Assembly: GCA_007694185.1 (NCBI GenBank)
Contig: RECD01000100.1
Location: 85,539 to 149,538, forward strand
Direction: 5' to 3'
Source of the DNA: Planctomycetaceae bacterium
GTDB lineage: Bacteria > Planctomycetota > Planctomycetia > Pirellulales > Pirellulaceae
DNA: 64,000 bases
Part shown: one piece after another, positions 54,926-64,000 of the stretch
Numbering within the stretch: position 1 is the stretch's first letter
Layout: every line of letters begins with the position of its first letter
Program-made: the position numbers and the translations under genes
Notes under the pieces: model-generated
Told to the model about the DNA's origin: nothing
What the model saw: the letters and a program-made list of their open reading frames with translations, nothing else
Databases searched by the model: none

Positions 54926-55435
54926 ATGCCTTGGTTCCGTCTTCGGCCGACCTTTCAGATTTCGCTTGCCGAGTCGCGGGAGGCGGCGATTGAGAAAATC
55001 CATCGGCTTTACGACCCGCAGGGACCGGATACTCTGATGTTCATTCATGGCGAATATGGCGAATTCCATCTGCCGCCGGAAAGCCATCGGTTGTGGTCCC
55101 CCCACTTGTCGTTCTACGTCCACGACCAGGACGGGGCGGGCGTGATTCACGGACGATTTGCCCCTCGGCTCGAAATCTGGACTTTCGTCTGGGTCGCCTA
55201 CCTGGCGATGGCCTTCACTGCCTTTTTTGGGTTGACCCTCGGGTTTTCGCAGTGGACTTTGGGCGAGACGAGTTGGGGCTTCTGGGTCGGGATCGCCGCG
55301 CTGCTGGCAGTCCTCGTCATCTACGTCGTCGCCCATCTGGGCCAGCAATGGAGCGACGACCAAATGCGGCTGCTTCGCACGCGGCTCGAAGAATTCTTGG
55401 CCCGGGCGGGTGTCGACACCGTGCGACCCGCATGA
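54926..55435 (+). CDS. Small membrane protein of unknown function
   Basis: 169 residues from ATG at 54926. A soluble N-terminal half (IEKIHRLYDPQGPDTLMFIHGEYGEFHLPPESHRLWSP is not longer than a short domain) ends in two membrane helices: WTFVWVAYLAMAFTAFFGLTLG and WGFWVGIAALLAVLVIYVVAHLG. No catalytic motif is visible. It lies 47 bases after the glutaredoxin-DsbD fusion, probably in one transcript. Similar proteins may exist as conserved hypotheticals, but I cannot name a family. Confidence 0.75.
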   Translation: MPWFRLRPTFQISLAESREAAIEKIHRLYDPQGPDTLMFIHGEYGEFHLPPESHRLWSPHLSFYVHDQDGAGVIHGRFAPRLEIWTFVWVAYLAMAFTAFFGLTLGFSQWTLGETSWGFWVGIAALLAVLVIYVVAHLGQQWSDDQMRLLRTRLEEFLARAGVDTVRPA

Positions 55436-55535
55436 GCCGGCCGTTTGACGATGGCAAGCCGTGCTCCCTCCCGGTTCGGTTTCATTCACACCCCGACCGC
55501 ATTCCCCGCACCGTAACGACCCTATTTCAAAATCG

Positions 55536-55577
55536 AGAACGGTTTCCAGATCGCCAAAGCGTTTCCGGAACCGTTCT
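55536..55577. terminator. Possible bidirectional terminator dyad
   Basis: Arms AGAACGGTTTCC (55536-55547) and GGAACCGTTCT (55567-55577) are complementary except for one bulged T. The dyad sits in the 227-base gap between two convergent genes, where a two-way terminator is expected. No clear U tract. Confidence 0.4.
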
Positions 55578-55662
55578 GATGCCGGTGGGCCGGCCACCAC
55601 GTCGCGTCAAGACAACGCGGTGGCGGAGCGGTCGGGTACCGTCGAACCGGGGTTGGCCGGCA

Positions 55663-57450
55663 TCAATTGTCCGACAACATCCCTTCGCCGAACTCCTTCT
55701 GGCTCTCCAGGATCAACGACGGCAGGTTTTCGTCCTGGACCCGAATCGTTGAGACTTTTTCGGTCATCAGGAGTGTCCCTTCCGCCCGCTTGAGGTTGGT
55801 CAGCGACAGGTTGTAGGTCACCTCGGCGACGGTGAACCCGAGTTCGGCTGCGGCCAGTCGATCTTGGGCGAGCAACAGATTGTCCAAAAACAGCACGGCG
55901 GAGGCTTGGTCGCCGGGTAGCGCGCGATATCGCTCCGTGATGTACTGCACCTCGGCGTGGCCGGCTTGCATCGCCTGGTACTTGGCCTGCATCTCGGCGT
56001 AAGCCGTTTCGACTTCCCGTACCGACGTTTCGACTTCCAGGTTGAGCGTCTCCAAAGTCGCCGCGAATTGGCTTTGCAGTTGTCGCAGTTCCAATTGACG
56101 ACGTCGGTGACGAGCCCTGGCGATGTTGTTGCCGACGGGGACTTCATATTGCAGGCCGACGGTGTAGCTCGGTTCGCCGACGGAGAACTGATCGCCCAGA
56201 GCCCGCCCGATGTTGGACTCACCCCGCAGTCCCGCGACGTACGATTCCAGGACTAGGTTGAGCGCCGGGAGTAGTTCGTGTTTCGACATTTCACGGCGAA
56301 CCGAAGCGGCCTGGATTTGCCGCAGGGTCTGTTGCAATTCCGGTCGGTTTTGGGCCGCAAGTGCCTTCGACTGTTCGATGCTGACGGGGATTCGGAACCG
56401 CTGGGGAGAATCCCACGGCACGAACTCCAGACCGGTCATGCCCAGGTCGGGGTCGTTGACCAAGGCCCGCAACCGGGCCTCGGCATTCCTGACGGCCGTG
56501 TCCTGGCGGAGGATCTCCGAGTATCGCAGTGCCGCAGCCGCCTCGGCCCGCAACAATTGGCTGCGGGTGGCGTCGACGTCTTGGCGTCGACGCAAGTCTT
56601 CCACGATCTTTTGGGCTTCTTGGTAAAAGTGCAACCGCTGTAACAGCACCGCCCGTTCTCGGTACAACGACCAATAGCCGCGGGTGACTTCGAGCAAATG
56701 CGATTGCAGTTGCCGAGACAATTCATCGTTGGCAACCTGAGTGTCGAGTTCGGCCAACACGATCAGGCTCGTGTTGTAAACCTCGCCCCGGCCGTTGAGC
56801 AACGGTTGCGTGTAATTCATGACCAGCCGTGCGGTGCCTTGATCGTTCGGAACGAAAAAGACCGAATTGTTGTCCTGGTAGCCGATCTGTTGGCGGACCG
56901 AAAACTGACCGCCGTAAATGTTTCGGCGACGCGCACCGCCGTCTCCGGTCCAAATGTGGTCCCGGAACCGATCGGGACCGCCGGTGACGAGCGTGTTCCC
57001 GACCGGGTCGCTGGTGTCGCGCCAACGGGTTTCGAGAAACATCCGCCAGTCGAAGTCGCCTTTCGCCTCCTGAATGGCCGTTTCACGGATCAAGGGCAGA
57101 TCCGTAAACACCCGAATCTGGTGGGAATGCCGGAGTGCACCGACCAGCAGGGCATCTTGAGACACCCCGATCGATTCCTGGCGGTCGGGCAATCGTCGCT
57201 GAACCGCTTCCTGCCACCACGGAACAAAGTCCTTCAGATCGTCCGCAGCGACGAATTGCGGCGCTCGAACCTGGCCGATTGCACCCGGGCCAGCCATGCT
57301 GCTCGGTACCGCGCCGCCCGCGCCCTGGGGTGAGGGGATCCATTCGACTCCCTGCGGTGGCTGTGCGAGGGCCGAGCCGAGGCAGGAACAACCGAAGATC
57401 CAAGTAAAAATCGATCTGGCGGCCTCATGCCGCAACCACTTCTTTGCCAT
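55663..57450 (-). CDS. TolC-family outer membrane efflux protein
   Basis: 595 residues with a signal peptide (about 1-29). The long coiled helices of the TolC barrel-tunnel fold are plain: ELDTQVANDELSRQLQSHLLEV, LRRQDVDATRSQLLRAEAAAALR, and the second-repeat RRQLELRQLQSQFAATLETLNLEVETSVREVETAYAEM region. TolC proteins form the outer membrane exit duct for efflux pumps or type I secretion. It follows the HlyD-like gene by 133 bases on the same strand. No inner-membrane pump is present in between or nearby. Confidence 0.92.
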   Translation of the reverse strand: MAKKWLRHEAARSIFTWIFGCSCLGSALAQPPQGVEWIPSPQGAGGAVPSSMAGPGAIGQVRAPQFVAADDLKDFVPWWQEAVQRRLPDRQESIGVSQDALLVGALRHSHQIRVFTDLPLIRETAIQEAKGDFDWRMFLETRWRDTSDPVGNTLVTGGPDRFRDHIWTGDGGARRRNIYGGQFSVRQQIGYQDNNSVFFVPNDQGTARLVMNYTQPLLNGRGEVYNTSLIVLAELDTQVANDELSRQLQSHLLEVTRGYWSLYRERAVLLQRLHFYQEAQKIVEDLRRRQDVDATRSQLLRAEAAAALRYSEILRQDTAVRNAEARLRALVNDPDLGMTGLEFVPWDSPQRFRIPVSIEQSKALAAQNRPELQQTLRQIQAASVRREMSKHELLPALNLVLESYVAGLRGESNIGRALGDQFSVGEPSYTVGLQYEVPVGNNIARARHRRRQLELRQLQSQFAATLETLNLEVETSVREVETAYAEMQAKYQAMQAGHAEVQYITERYRALPGDQASAVLFLDNLLLAQDRLAAAELGFTVAEVTYNLSLTNLKRAEGTLLMTEKVSTIRVQDENLPSLILESQKEFGEGMLSDN

Positions 57451-57583
57451 CGGTCAATGCGTTCCGTGCGGGAGTCGATGATTCGGCCAGAGCGGGCTCT
57501 ATCTGAGCGAGCTCATCTGCCGGGGGGGTTTACCTGATCATCGAGAACGCGGCCTTCCCAACAGCAAAGGAAAGGCATCGTCG

Positions 57584-58522
57584 CTAAGAACCCGTATCAT
57601 CTGCATTTTTCGCACGATCGCCCGCCCAGCGGACGGAGCAGCGCGAGCCGCCACGGATCGATTCGTCGCCATTCGGCACGACAATATGCACCTCAACGGT
57701 GCCACTTTGGGCATCCGACACCGGAGATATGTATTCGACAGTACCGTCCACGTCGCGGCTCAAATCAGTGAACCGAACGGTCACTTTTTCTTTTTCCTGA
57801 ATCGCCTCGATCCGCACGATCGGTGCGAACATCACCACACGCAGCGGATTGAGCTGGACCAGCGTGACAACTCCGGGTTGGCTCAGCGAAAGGTGCTCCG
57901 AGGGTTCTCGTAGGACCCGGGTCACCCGACCATCGAGCGGAGCGCGAACCCGCAACCGGTCGATCTGTTCAGCGATGCGGTCGACCTCCAACGCATTCGC
58001 CTGGCGATCTTCTTCGACCGACGCCAAGGTCGCCGCCGCGATCTCCTCGTCGGCGATCGCACGGTCGACTTCTTCCAACGACGCATTCCCTTTGGCGAGC
58101 AGTTCCTCCAACTTGGCACGCCGCTGGGCGCGGAGGGTCAATTCGGCATGTGCCGCTCGCTGGCGTCCCGTGGCGTCCCGACGAGTTTTCGCGATGGCCA
58201 AGGCGATCTCGAGCGTGCCGGTGTCAAGTTCGACCAGCAGATCCCCCTTTGCGACCCGCGAACCCTCGCGGACATGGACCTCAGCCACAATTCCGGGTTC
58301 CGGCGATGCAACCTGAACAGTCCGGTAAGGTTCCGCAAAGCCTTCGGTCACGTATTCCCCAAGTGCGGTTTCATAGGGCCAAAAGACTGCCGCGACCGCG
58401 ATCAACGCTACTGGGCACGAATGAAACCGCGGAACGCCCAAGTCCCGTTTTGAAAAAATGCCCAATTCACCTATCTCCCGCTGATTCTGGGCTTGGTTGC
58501 CAATAGACAAACCTGAATGCAC
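57584..58522 (-). CDS. HlyD/RND-type periplasmic adaptor
   Basis: 312 residues, start GTG at 58522 (an ATG two bases earlier is out of frame). One membrane helix (about 36-50) anchors it. The first lipoyl half (VQVASPEPGIVAEVHVREGSRVAKGDLLVEL, about 69-99) leads to a coiled-coil hairpin (KTRRDATGRQ to EQIDRLRV), the second lipoyl half (APLDGRVTRVLREPSEHLS) and a beta-barrel domain. It should bridge an inner membrane transporter to the TolC protein. Only 73 bases separate it from the divergent giant surface-protein gene. Confidence 0.88.
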   Translation of the reverse strand: MHSGLSIGNQAQNQREIGELGIFSKRDLGVPRFHSCPVALIAVAAVFWPYETALGEYVTEGFAEPYRTVQVASPEPGIVAEVHVREGSRVAKGDLLVELDTGTLEIALAIAKTRRDATGRQRAAHAELTLRAQRRAKLEELLAKGNASLEEVDRAIADEEIAAATLASVEEDRQANALEVDRIAEQIDRLRVRAPLDGRVTRVLREPSEHLSLSQPGVVTLVQLNPLRVVMFAPIVRIEAIQEKEKVTVRFTDLSRDVDGTVEYISPVSDAQSGTVEVHIVVPNGDESIRGGSRCSVRWAGDRAKNADDTGS

Positions 58523-58595
58523 ATCTATATTTTGCTGACTAGTCGGAATAATTATTTAGCATTTCGTAAAAACGTCTATCCCACGAAACTTCTCG
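58523..58595. promoter_or_regulatory. AT-rich divergent spacer between the export pair and the giant gene
   Basis: The only 73 bases between a minus-strand export operon and a plus-strand giant gene. It is far richer in A and T (TATATT at 58526, AATAATTATTT near 58547) than its surroundings, as expected for overlapping divergent promoters. Exact -10 and -35 boxes are not clear. Confidence 0.4.
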
Positions 58596-61500
58596 ATGAA
58601 GGCAGACAACCTACTTTTGCCCAGGCGGGCTTCCGGCAACCGGTTAGGCGCTAGCCTGTTCGATTCGGCGTCACCAACGCCCGAAGGCCAGCGGGGCCGA
58701 AAACGGCGTCAGCGGAATCGACGCAAAGGTCTGCTACTCCAGCGTTTAGAAGAACGAATCGTGTTCGATGCCGCCCCTCCGGTGGTGGCGATCGATGCTC
58801 CAGGGGAGGCGTTGATCGGCAGCGACGTCAACTTTTCGATCACGTTCGACAACGCCGCTACGGTGCCCGCTTTCGGGCCGTTTGTCGATCTGATTTTACC
58901 GACCGACGGGGCCGATGGCCAATCGGGCCTGGACACCCCGGACGGTATCGGCACGACTTCCGCAACGTTCACCTTCTTGGGTCAGACGTTGACGCCGGCG
59001 CTCGATACGATCGTCCCCGCTTCAGGAGAGGTAGAGCACCCCTTCCTGAAGGATGGCACGGGCGCTCCCGTCGTCGTCACGGGATTGAATCCCGGCGACC
59101 GGTTTATCGTCCTCCGGCTCCCGTTCGGCTCGTTCGAACCGAACCAACCCCCTGCCGTGATTGAAGGGACGACAAACCTGAGCAACCTGGCCGATTTGGG
59201 CGTCCCGCTGACGATCCAGGCCCGTGGCGGATACGAATTCGGTGCCGATCCGCTGAACAATCCGACGGTCGATGACCCGAGTTTGTTGCTGGGCAGTTTT
59301 CAGGACGCGGTGGTCAATCCGACCTTGGTGACGTTGAACAAGGTTTACATCGGTCCCGAGGACGAAACGGCCACCGGGCCAAATTTTCCGCGAGAGTACA
59401 TCTTGCAGCTCGATGTGGCACCGGGACAGACGATCGAAAACGTCCGACTGATCGACTTTTTACCGCCCGAGTTGCAATTCCTCAGCATCACCGCTTCGAG
59501 CCCGGCCGGTACGCTCACCGGCACACCGCAGTTCCTGCCCGGCGACAACGTCTTGGAGTTCGCGTTCGACAACCCGATTGTCGGCGCCGCGGGGGTCGAC
59601 GCGACGATCACGTTCGAATTCTTTGCCGGCGAGTTCGATTCCTCGGGCGATCCGGTGCTCCAACCGCTCGACGGCAGCTTCGTCAACTCGATCAACGACG
59701 TCCAAGCGATCTTCGATTGGACGCCGATCGATACTCGCGATCCGGAGGTGCTCGACTTCGTCGCCGGCGATCTGCAGACTGAGGATCACATTCTGTCGCT
59801 GCAATCGATCGCGATCCAGAAATCGGGCCAGAAGATCGGCACCGGGCCGATCCAGTCCGGCGATACGATCGAGTACCAGCTTGACTTTCAGGTTTCGGAT
59901 TACTTCACGTTTGACCAGATTGTCGTCACCGACGTCCTCTCCGACGGTCAAAGCGTCGACGGCACGTTCGTCCCGACCCTGGTGTTCAGTGATCGGGTCG
60001 GCGGCGGGTCGACCACATTTCAGCTCGGACAGGATTTCACTTTCACGACGAACCCGGACGGCACGATCACGATCGTGTTCGACGTGTCGGCCGCGATGGC
60101 GGGGGTTGTCGGTCAAGACGGGATCCTGCAGGGGGGATACACCCAAGGAAACACCGGCATCGGGGCGACAGGGCAAATCGTCTTCCGTTCCACGGTCGAT
60201 TTCGAGTTCCGCAACCCTCCGCCCGGTTCGGACCCGAGCGTCAAGCAAGGGGACAGCCTTTCGAATGGCGTGACGATCGCCGGACGGGTGCTCGACAACG
60301 ACACTCTGGTGCCGACAGCAGAAGTTCGCGTCGACGATTCGGGTGCGGGGTTCACGCTGATCACCGGCACGCTTAGCAAAGAGGTCTATGCCGTCGATGG
60401 CGTGTTGGTAACCGGCCCGGCAATCTTCACGCCCGGACAAGTGGTGACCTACCGGCTGACGTACGAACTGCCGAAAACACGTTTCCAAGAGTTGGTTCTG
60501 AACGACTTCTTACCACTCCCCGTTTTCAATGTCCTCGATGCGGATGGGCTGGGAGGGACGCTCGTTTGGACTGACGCCCTCTTCACGGGAACTCCGGGCG
60601 ACCTGCCGTCCGCCGGTCAAATCGGCTACGGACCCGGTGCGACCGCTTTTCGTGACCTTTATTTTGTCAACGAGGACAACAGTCCGAACCTTTCGACCCC
60701 GGCGGTCGGCATCGGTGGAAACGCCTTTTCGGTCGATTTCGGCAGCTTTGACGTCGATCCTACGGTTACCACGATCGACCTGCTGTTCAGCATCGTGACG
60801 CAGGACGTTGCGTTCGCGGACGGATTGTTTCTGACGAACCAAGTCCAGGCGATCGAGGCGAACACGATCTTGGCGACGACGGTCGGCAACAGCATCGTCC
60901 AGAGCGAGTTGGTCGGGCCGGACCTGAAGGTCATCAAGGGGGTGGTGTCGACCAACCGCCCCGATGGTGTTTTCGAACCTGGCGAACCCGGCGGGGTCGT
61001 TTGGGGACAACCCGGTTCGTCGACCGGGTTCATTGGAGAGTTGACTTCGAGTGAGCTAGCTAGCTCTCCCGGGATCGACACGGACATCTCGGGGCTCGAC
61101 GCCGGGGATCGGGTCCGATTTGCCATCGTGATCGAAAATCGGGGTGGACGCGCGGCGTTCGATACCGTCTTCAACGACGTCATCCCGGCGGGCTTCGTCG
61201 TTCCCACCGATGGTCTGAATTTCGAAATCCGGACCGGCGACGGCGTCCTGTTGGTGGAGGGCACCGATTATCTTGTCACGGCTTTACCCAACCCCGGCGA
61301 CCCCTCAGCATTCTCGTTCGAAATCGAATTGTTGACCGAAATCGGCCGCGGGAGAGACGCCGATTTAGGCACGCCGGTCGACGACGGCACCAACGTGCTG
61401 GTCGTCACTTACGACCTGGAACTCGCACAAGATTCCGAGGCTTCGACCGCTTATGTCAATGAGGTCGAAATCACCCAGTATCGCGGCATCCCCGGCGACG

Positions 61501-64000
61501 GGGCCAACTACGCTGAGGCGGGCTTCGGTTCGTTGACCGACGACGCCACCGTGACGACGCTGTCGCCGTTGATCGCCAAGGCCCTGATCGGATCGAGCAA
61601 CCCGGACACGATCGGCAACGACTTAGCGATCGGTGAGATCGGTACGTTCGTGCTGACCGTGACCGTTCCGGAAGGGGTCACGGGAGGGCTGACGGTAACC
61701 GACGTTTTGCCACCCGGGATGCAGTTCGTCGAACTCGTGGGGGTCGACATTTCCGGTTTCAGCGGCACGCTCAACACGACGCCGACGGTCACCGGTGGAG
61801 TCGGTAGTGGCGATGACGTCACATTCGCCTTTGGCGACGTGATCGCGACGGCGGCCACGGGCGGCAGCGAAAACAACGTCTTCACGATCACCTACACCGC
61901 CCAAGTGATGGACGTACCCGGCAACGTCGGCACGTCGCTCCTCAATCAGACCCAACTGACGAATGTCGCTTCCCTGACGTACGACACGCTGCCGCCCGAC
62001 GTCACGATCGAATCAAATCCGGTCGTCGTGAACGTGGTCGAGCCAAACCTGGTTTTGACCAAGACGTTCTCCGAGTCGGTCGCCGAAGCCGGCGATGTCC
62101 TGGTCGTTACGCTGGCGCTGGAAAACACCGGCCTGGCTGCCGCCTACAACGTGGTACTTACCGACGGCACGCTCGACTTTATTAAGTTCGACGCGACTTC
62201 CGTCACGAATCTCACCACCCTGCCCGGGTTCAACTTCGCTTTCGATGTCAGCAACGGTGTGATCACCTACAGCGGCGGTCAGATCAACGCCGAACAGACG
62301 CTCCAGTTTCAGTTCGAGGTCAGCTTGCTCGACACCGTGTTGGCGGGCGAGGCGCTGTGGAATACGGCGACGGTGACCGCGGCCTTTACACTTCCCGCTG
62401 ATCCATCCAATGACGAAATCCGTGATCGATCCGGTGCGGAGGACTCGGCATTCGTGGTGATCGCCACCCCGACGCTCGACAAGCAATTCCTCAACGGAAC
62501 GGTGATCGGGGCGACCAACGTGGAGTCGTCGAGCGGGGCTGATGTGGTGATCGGCGAACAGGTCACCTTCGATGTGCTGGTGACCCTGCCCGAGGGGATT
62601 ACGCAGTCCTTCCGCGTTATCGACAACGTACCGGTCGGACTGCGGATCGACTCGTTGGAAATCGTGACGTTGGCGACGAACAGTGATTTGCTTTCTGCTG
62701 ATTTCAACGGCGTTTTCGGGGCGACGCCCACGTTGGGCGCCCCCGTGATCGGCGGGGCACCGCTGGTCCTCGACTTCGGCGACGTGTCGTTGCCGGGTGA
62801 CAACGACGCGGCAAACAACCAGTTCGTCGTGCGATTGACGGCGACCGTAATCAACGTTTTGTCGAATCAACAAAACGTGTCACTGACCAACACCGCCGAA
62901 CTCGTTTTTCTCGATCCGGACGGTCCCGGCAATCTGGGGCCCGCTGCCGACGTCACGATCGTCGACGCGAACCCGGCGAACGACCCGACCGTGACGGTAC
63001 GGGAACCGCTTTTGACGGTCACGAAAGGGGCGGCCTTTGATCCGCCCGTCCAAGGCGGCACTGAGGTGACTTTCACACTTGTGATCAGCAATTCGAGCGG
63101 CCAAACGGCGTACGACGTGACGCTGTCGGACCCGATCTCGCCAGATTTCGACGTGACGGCGGGAGTCATTCCCGACTCGGTCGTTACGGTGTCGGGTGGA
63201 GCTACCGTGTCGTCGGGTGCGTTCGAGTTCTTCGATACCGGCGGTGGCGTCTTCGTGCTACGGTCTACCCTCGGCGCCGAAATCAACATCCCCACGGGTG
63301 GCAGCGTTCAGCTTCAGGGCGTCGTTAACGTTCGTGAGGATATCCCGGTCGCGACCGAGATCGAAAACACCGCCAACGTCCGTTGGTCGAGTCTGCCGGA
63401 TGGCCTTGTCGGCGACGACCCCGGAACGCTCGACGAACGCACCGGTGGCGATGTCCCTGACACGGCACCGGAAAGCTTGGACCCGACAAGTCCGGACGGG
63501 CCTCTCAACAATTACGCATTATCATCCGGGAGCGTGATCACCCTGGTCAGTTCCGTCGACGCGGTGAAATCGTTCGTCGAATCGGAACTCAATGGTGCCA
63601 GTGGGCCGGTTGTCATCGGGGACGTGGTCACCTACCAGATCCGCGTGCAAATGCCCGAGGCGGTCGCACCTGAGTTGATCATTCGAGATGTTTTGCCCGT
63701 CGGGATGGCTTTCGTTCCCGATTCGATCGTACTGGATCGTTCCGGTTTCAATGGGATCGTCAGTGCCCCGACGGCAAATCCTTTGGTCGGCACCGAGTTC
63801 GGGAATGGAACGGGAATCGAGTTCGTTTTTGCCGAGATCGAGGCGTTTGTCGACAACAATCCACTCACTAACTTTTTTACCTTCACTTATCAGACGGTGG
63901 TGCTGGATGTTGGGACGACTGTCGGTACCGGTGCCAACCCGACCGTCTTGACCAACACCGCGACTCACAACAACGGCGGGGCCGATCCCAGCTTCAGCTT
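58596..64000 (+). CDS. Giant surface/adhesin-like protein with LEPR-like motif and DUF11-type repeats, partial (3' end missing)
   Basis: At least 1801 codons, open from ATG at 58596 to the window end. There is no classical signal peptide; the N-terminus is very basic (GRKRRQRNRRKG) and runs into LEERIVFDAAP at residues 51-61, the planctomycete LEPR-XLL-type motif thought to mark exported giant proteins. The rest is acidic, Cys-poor and beta-rich. From about residue 830 it shows DUF11-like modules of two alternating kinds: an 'N(R/T)G..A.(F/Y)(D/N)' kind (near 61.1, 62.1 and 63.05 kb) and a 'P(E)G......(T/I)DVLPxGM' kind (near 61.63, 62.55 and 63.62 kb). Such repeats act as stalks or adhesins on the cell surface. 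The divergent TolC/HlyD pair suggests, but does not show, a dedicated export path. Confidence 0.9.
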   Translation, partial: MKADNLLLPRRASGNRLGASLFDSASPTPEGQRGRKRRQRNRRKGLLLQRLEERIVFDAAPPVVAIDAPGEALIGSDVNFSITFDNAATVPAFGPFVDLILPTDGADGQSGLDTPDGIGTTSATFTFLGQTLTPALDTIVPASGEVEHPFLKDGTGAPVVVTGLNPGDRFIVLRLPFGSFEPNQPPAVIEGTTNLSNLADLGVPLTIQARGGYEFGADPLNNPTVDDPSLLLGSFQDAVVNPTLVTLNKVYIGPEDETATGPNFPREYILQLDVAPGQTIENVRLIDFLPPELQFLSITASSPAGTLTGTPQFLPGDNVLEFAFDNPIVGAAGVDATITFEFFAGEFDSSGDPVLQPLDGSFVNSINDVQAIFDWTPIDTRDPEVLDFVAGDLQTEDHILSLQSIAIQKSGQKIGTGPIQSGDTIEYQLDFQVSDYFTFDQIVVTDVLSDGQSVDGTFVPTLVFSDRVGGGSTTFQLGQDFTFTTNPDGTITIVFDVSAAMAGVVGQDGILQGGYTQGNTGIGATGQIVFRSTVDFEFRNPPPGSDPSVKQGDSLSNGVTIAGRVLDNDTLVPTAEVRVDDSGAGFTLITGTLSKEVYAVDGVLVTGPAIFTPGQVVTYRLTYELPKTRFQELVLNDFLPLPVFNVLDADGLGGTLVWTDALFTGTPGDLPSAGQIGYGPGATAFRDLYFVNEDNSPNLSTPAVGIGGNAFSVDFGSFDVDPTVTTIDLLFSIVTQDVAFADGLFLTNQVQAIEANTILATTVGNSIVQSELVGPDLKVIKGVVSTNRPDGVFEPGEPGGVVWGQPGSSTGFIGELTSSELASSPGIDTDISGLDAGDRVRFAIVIENRGGRAAFDTVFNDVIPAGFVVPTDGLNFEIRTGDGVLLVEGTDYLVTALPNPGDPSAFSFEIELLTEIGRGRDADLGTPVDDGTNVLVVTYDLELAQDSEASTAYVNEVEITQYRGIPGDGANYAEAGFGSLTDDATVTTLSPLIAKALIGSSNPDTIGNDLAIGEIGTFVLTVTVPEGVTGGLTVTDVLPPGMQFVELVGVDISGFSGTLNTTPTVTGGVGSGDDVTFAFGDVIATAATGGSENNVFTITYTAQVMDVPGNVGTSLLNQTQLTNVASLTYDTLPPDVTIESNPVVVNVVEPNLVLTKTFSESVAEAGDVLVVTLALENTGLAAAYNVVLTDGTLDFIKFDATSVTNLTTLPGFNFAFDVSNGVITYSGGQINAEQTLQFQFEVSLLDTVLAGEALWNTATVTAAFTLPADPSNDEIRDRSGAEDSAFVVIATPTLDKQFLNGTVIGATNVESSSGADVVIGEQVTFDVLVTLPEGITQSFRVIDNVPVGLRIDSLEIVTLATNSDLLSADFNGVFGATPTLGAPVIGGAPLVLDFGDVSLPGDNDAANNQFVVRLTATVINVLSNQQNVSLTNTAELVFLDPDGPGNLGPAADVTIVDANPANDPTVTVREPLLTVTKGAAFDPPVQGGTEVTFTLVISNSSGQTAYDVTLSDPISPDFDVTAGVIPDSVVTVSGGATVSSGAFEFFDTGGGVFVLRSTLGAEINIPTGGSVQLQGVVNVREDIPVATEIENTANVRWSSLPDGLVGDDPGTLDERTGGDVPDTAPESLDPTSPDGPLNNYALSSGSVITLVSSVDAVKSFVESELNGASGPVVIGDVVTYQIRVQMPEAVAPELIIRDVLPVGMAFVPDSIVLDRSGFNGIVSAPTANPLVGTEFGNGTGIEFVFAEIEAFVDNNPLTNFFTFTYQTVVLDVGTTVGTGANPTVLTNTATHNNGGADPSFS

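Overview
The window is a GC-rich, gene-dense bacterial chromosome segment that looks like a planctomycete, probably of the Pirellulales type (inference). The evidence is the pair of planctomycete-specific c-type cytochrome loci (DUF1549/DUF1553 with DUF1501, and DUF1587/1592/1588/1585 with DUF1552), the twin-arginine Gfo/Idh/MocA oxidoreductases, a giant surface protein with a planctomycete LEPR-like N-terminal motif (LEERIVFDAAP), and a standalone CaMKII-association-domain protein. I see no insertion sequence, integrase, CRISPR array, rRNA or tRNA. The window reads as ordinary core and lineage-specific chromosome.

Layout. 1-1.9 kb (minus): type II secretion pseudopilins gspG-H-I-J, the last cut by the window edge. 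2.3-3.2 kb: a plus-strand unknown protein. 3.2-10.6 kb (minus): a cbb3-oxidase maturation operon ccoG-ccoH-(SafE/UreH-like)-ccoI-ccoS ending in a dihaem cytochrome c lipoprotein; the oxidase subunits themselves are not in the window. 10.9-15.0 kb (minus): hemB, fabF, a FabZ-like protein lacking the catalytic His, an acyl carrier protein and an intact FabZ. 15.3-23.5 kb (mostly plus): alaS, a dgcN-dgcA pair for D-glutamate, kdsB, a minus-strand methyltransferase, and an Lgt-family enzyme with a PDZ-like insertion. 23.7-29.4 kb: smpB (minus), then a creatininase-family hydrolase, a Tat-exported unknown and two Gfo/Idh/MocA oxidoreductases. 29.5-36.1 kb: ettA, a Lys/Ala-rich basic protein and a 1433-residue protein of unknown function. 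36.1-43.9 kb: CPBP protease (minus), folK with a long C-terminal extension, a small unknown, a Hanks-type kinase, an inositol monophosphatase, the CaMKII-association-domain protein, and glcE-glcF. 43.9-52.9 kb: the two planctomycete cytochrome loci, head to head. 53.1-55.4 kb: a glutaredoxin-DsbD-like fusion and a membrane protein. 55.7-58.5 kb (minus): TolC-like and HlyD-like export proteins. 58.6 kb to the end: a giant DUF11-repeat surface protein running off the window.

Many genes overlap by four bases (ATGA, and three possible TTGA cases), which suggests translationally coupled operons. The items I think most worth following up are the lipid cluster with its His-less dehydratase, the PDZ-inserted Lgt, the kinase with a nearby CaMKII association domain, the giant repeat protein opposite an export pair, the 1433-residue protein, and a nested inverted repeat at 38.79-38.89 kb.
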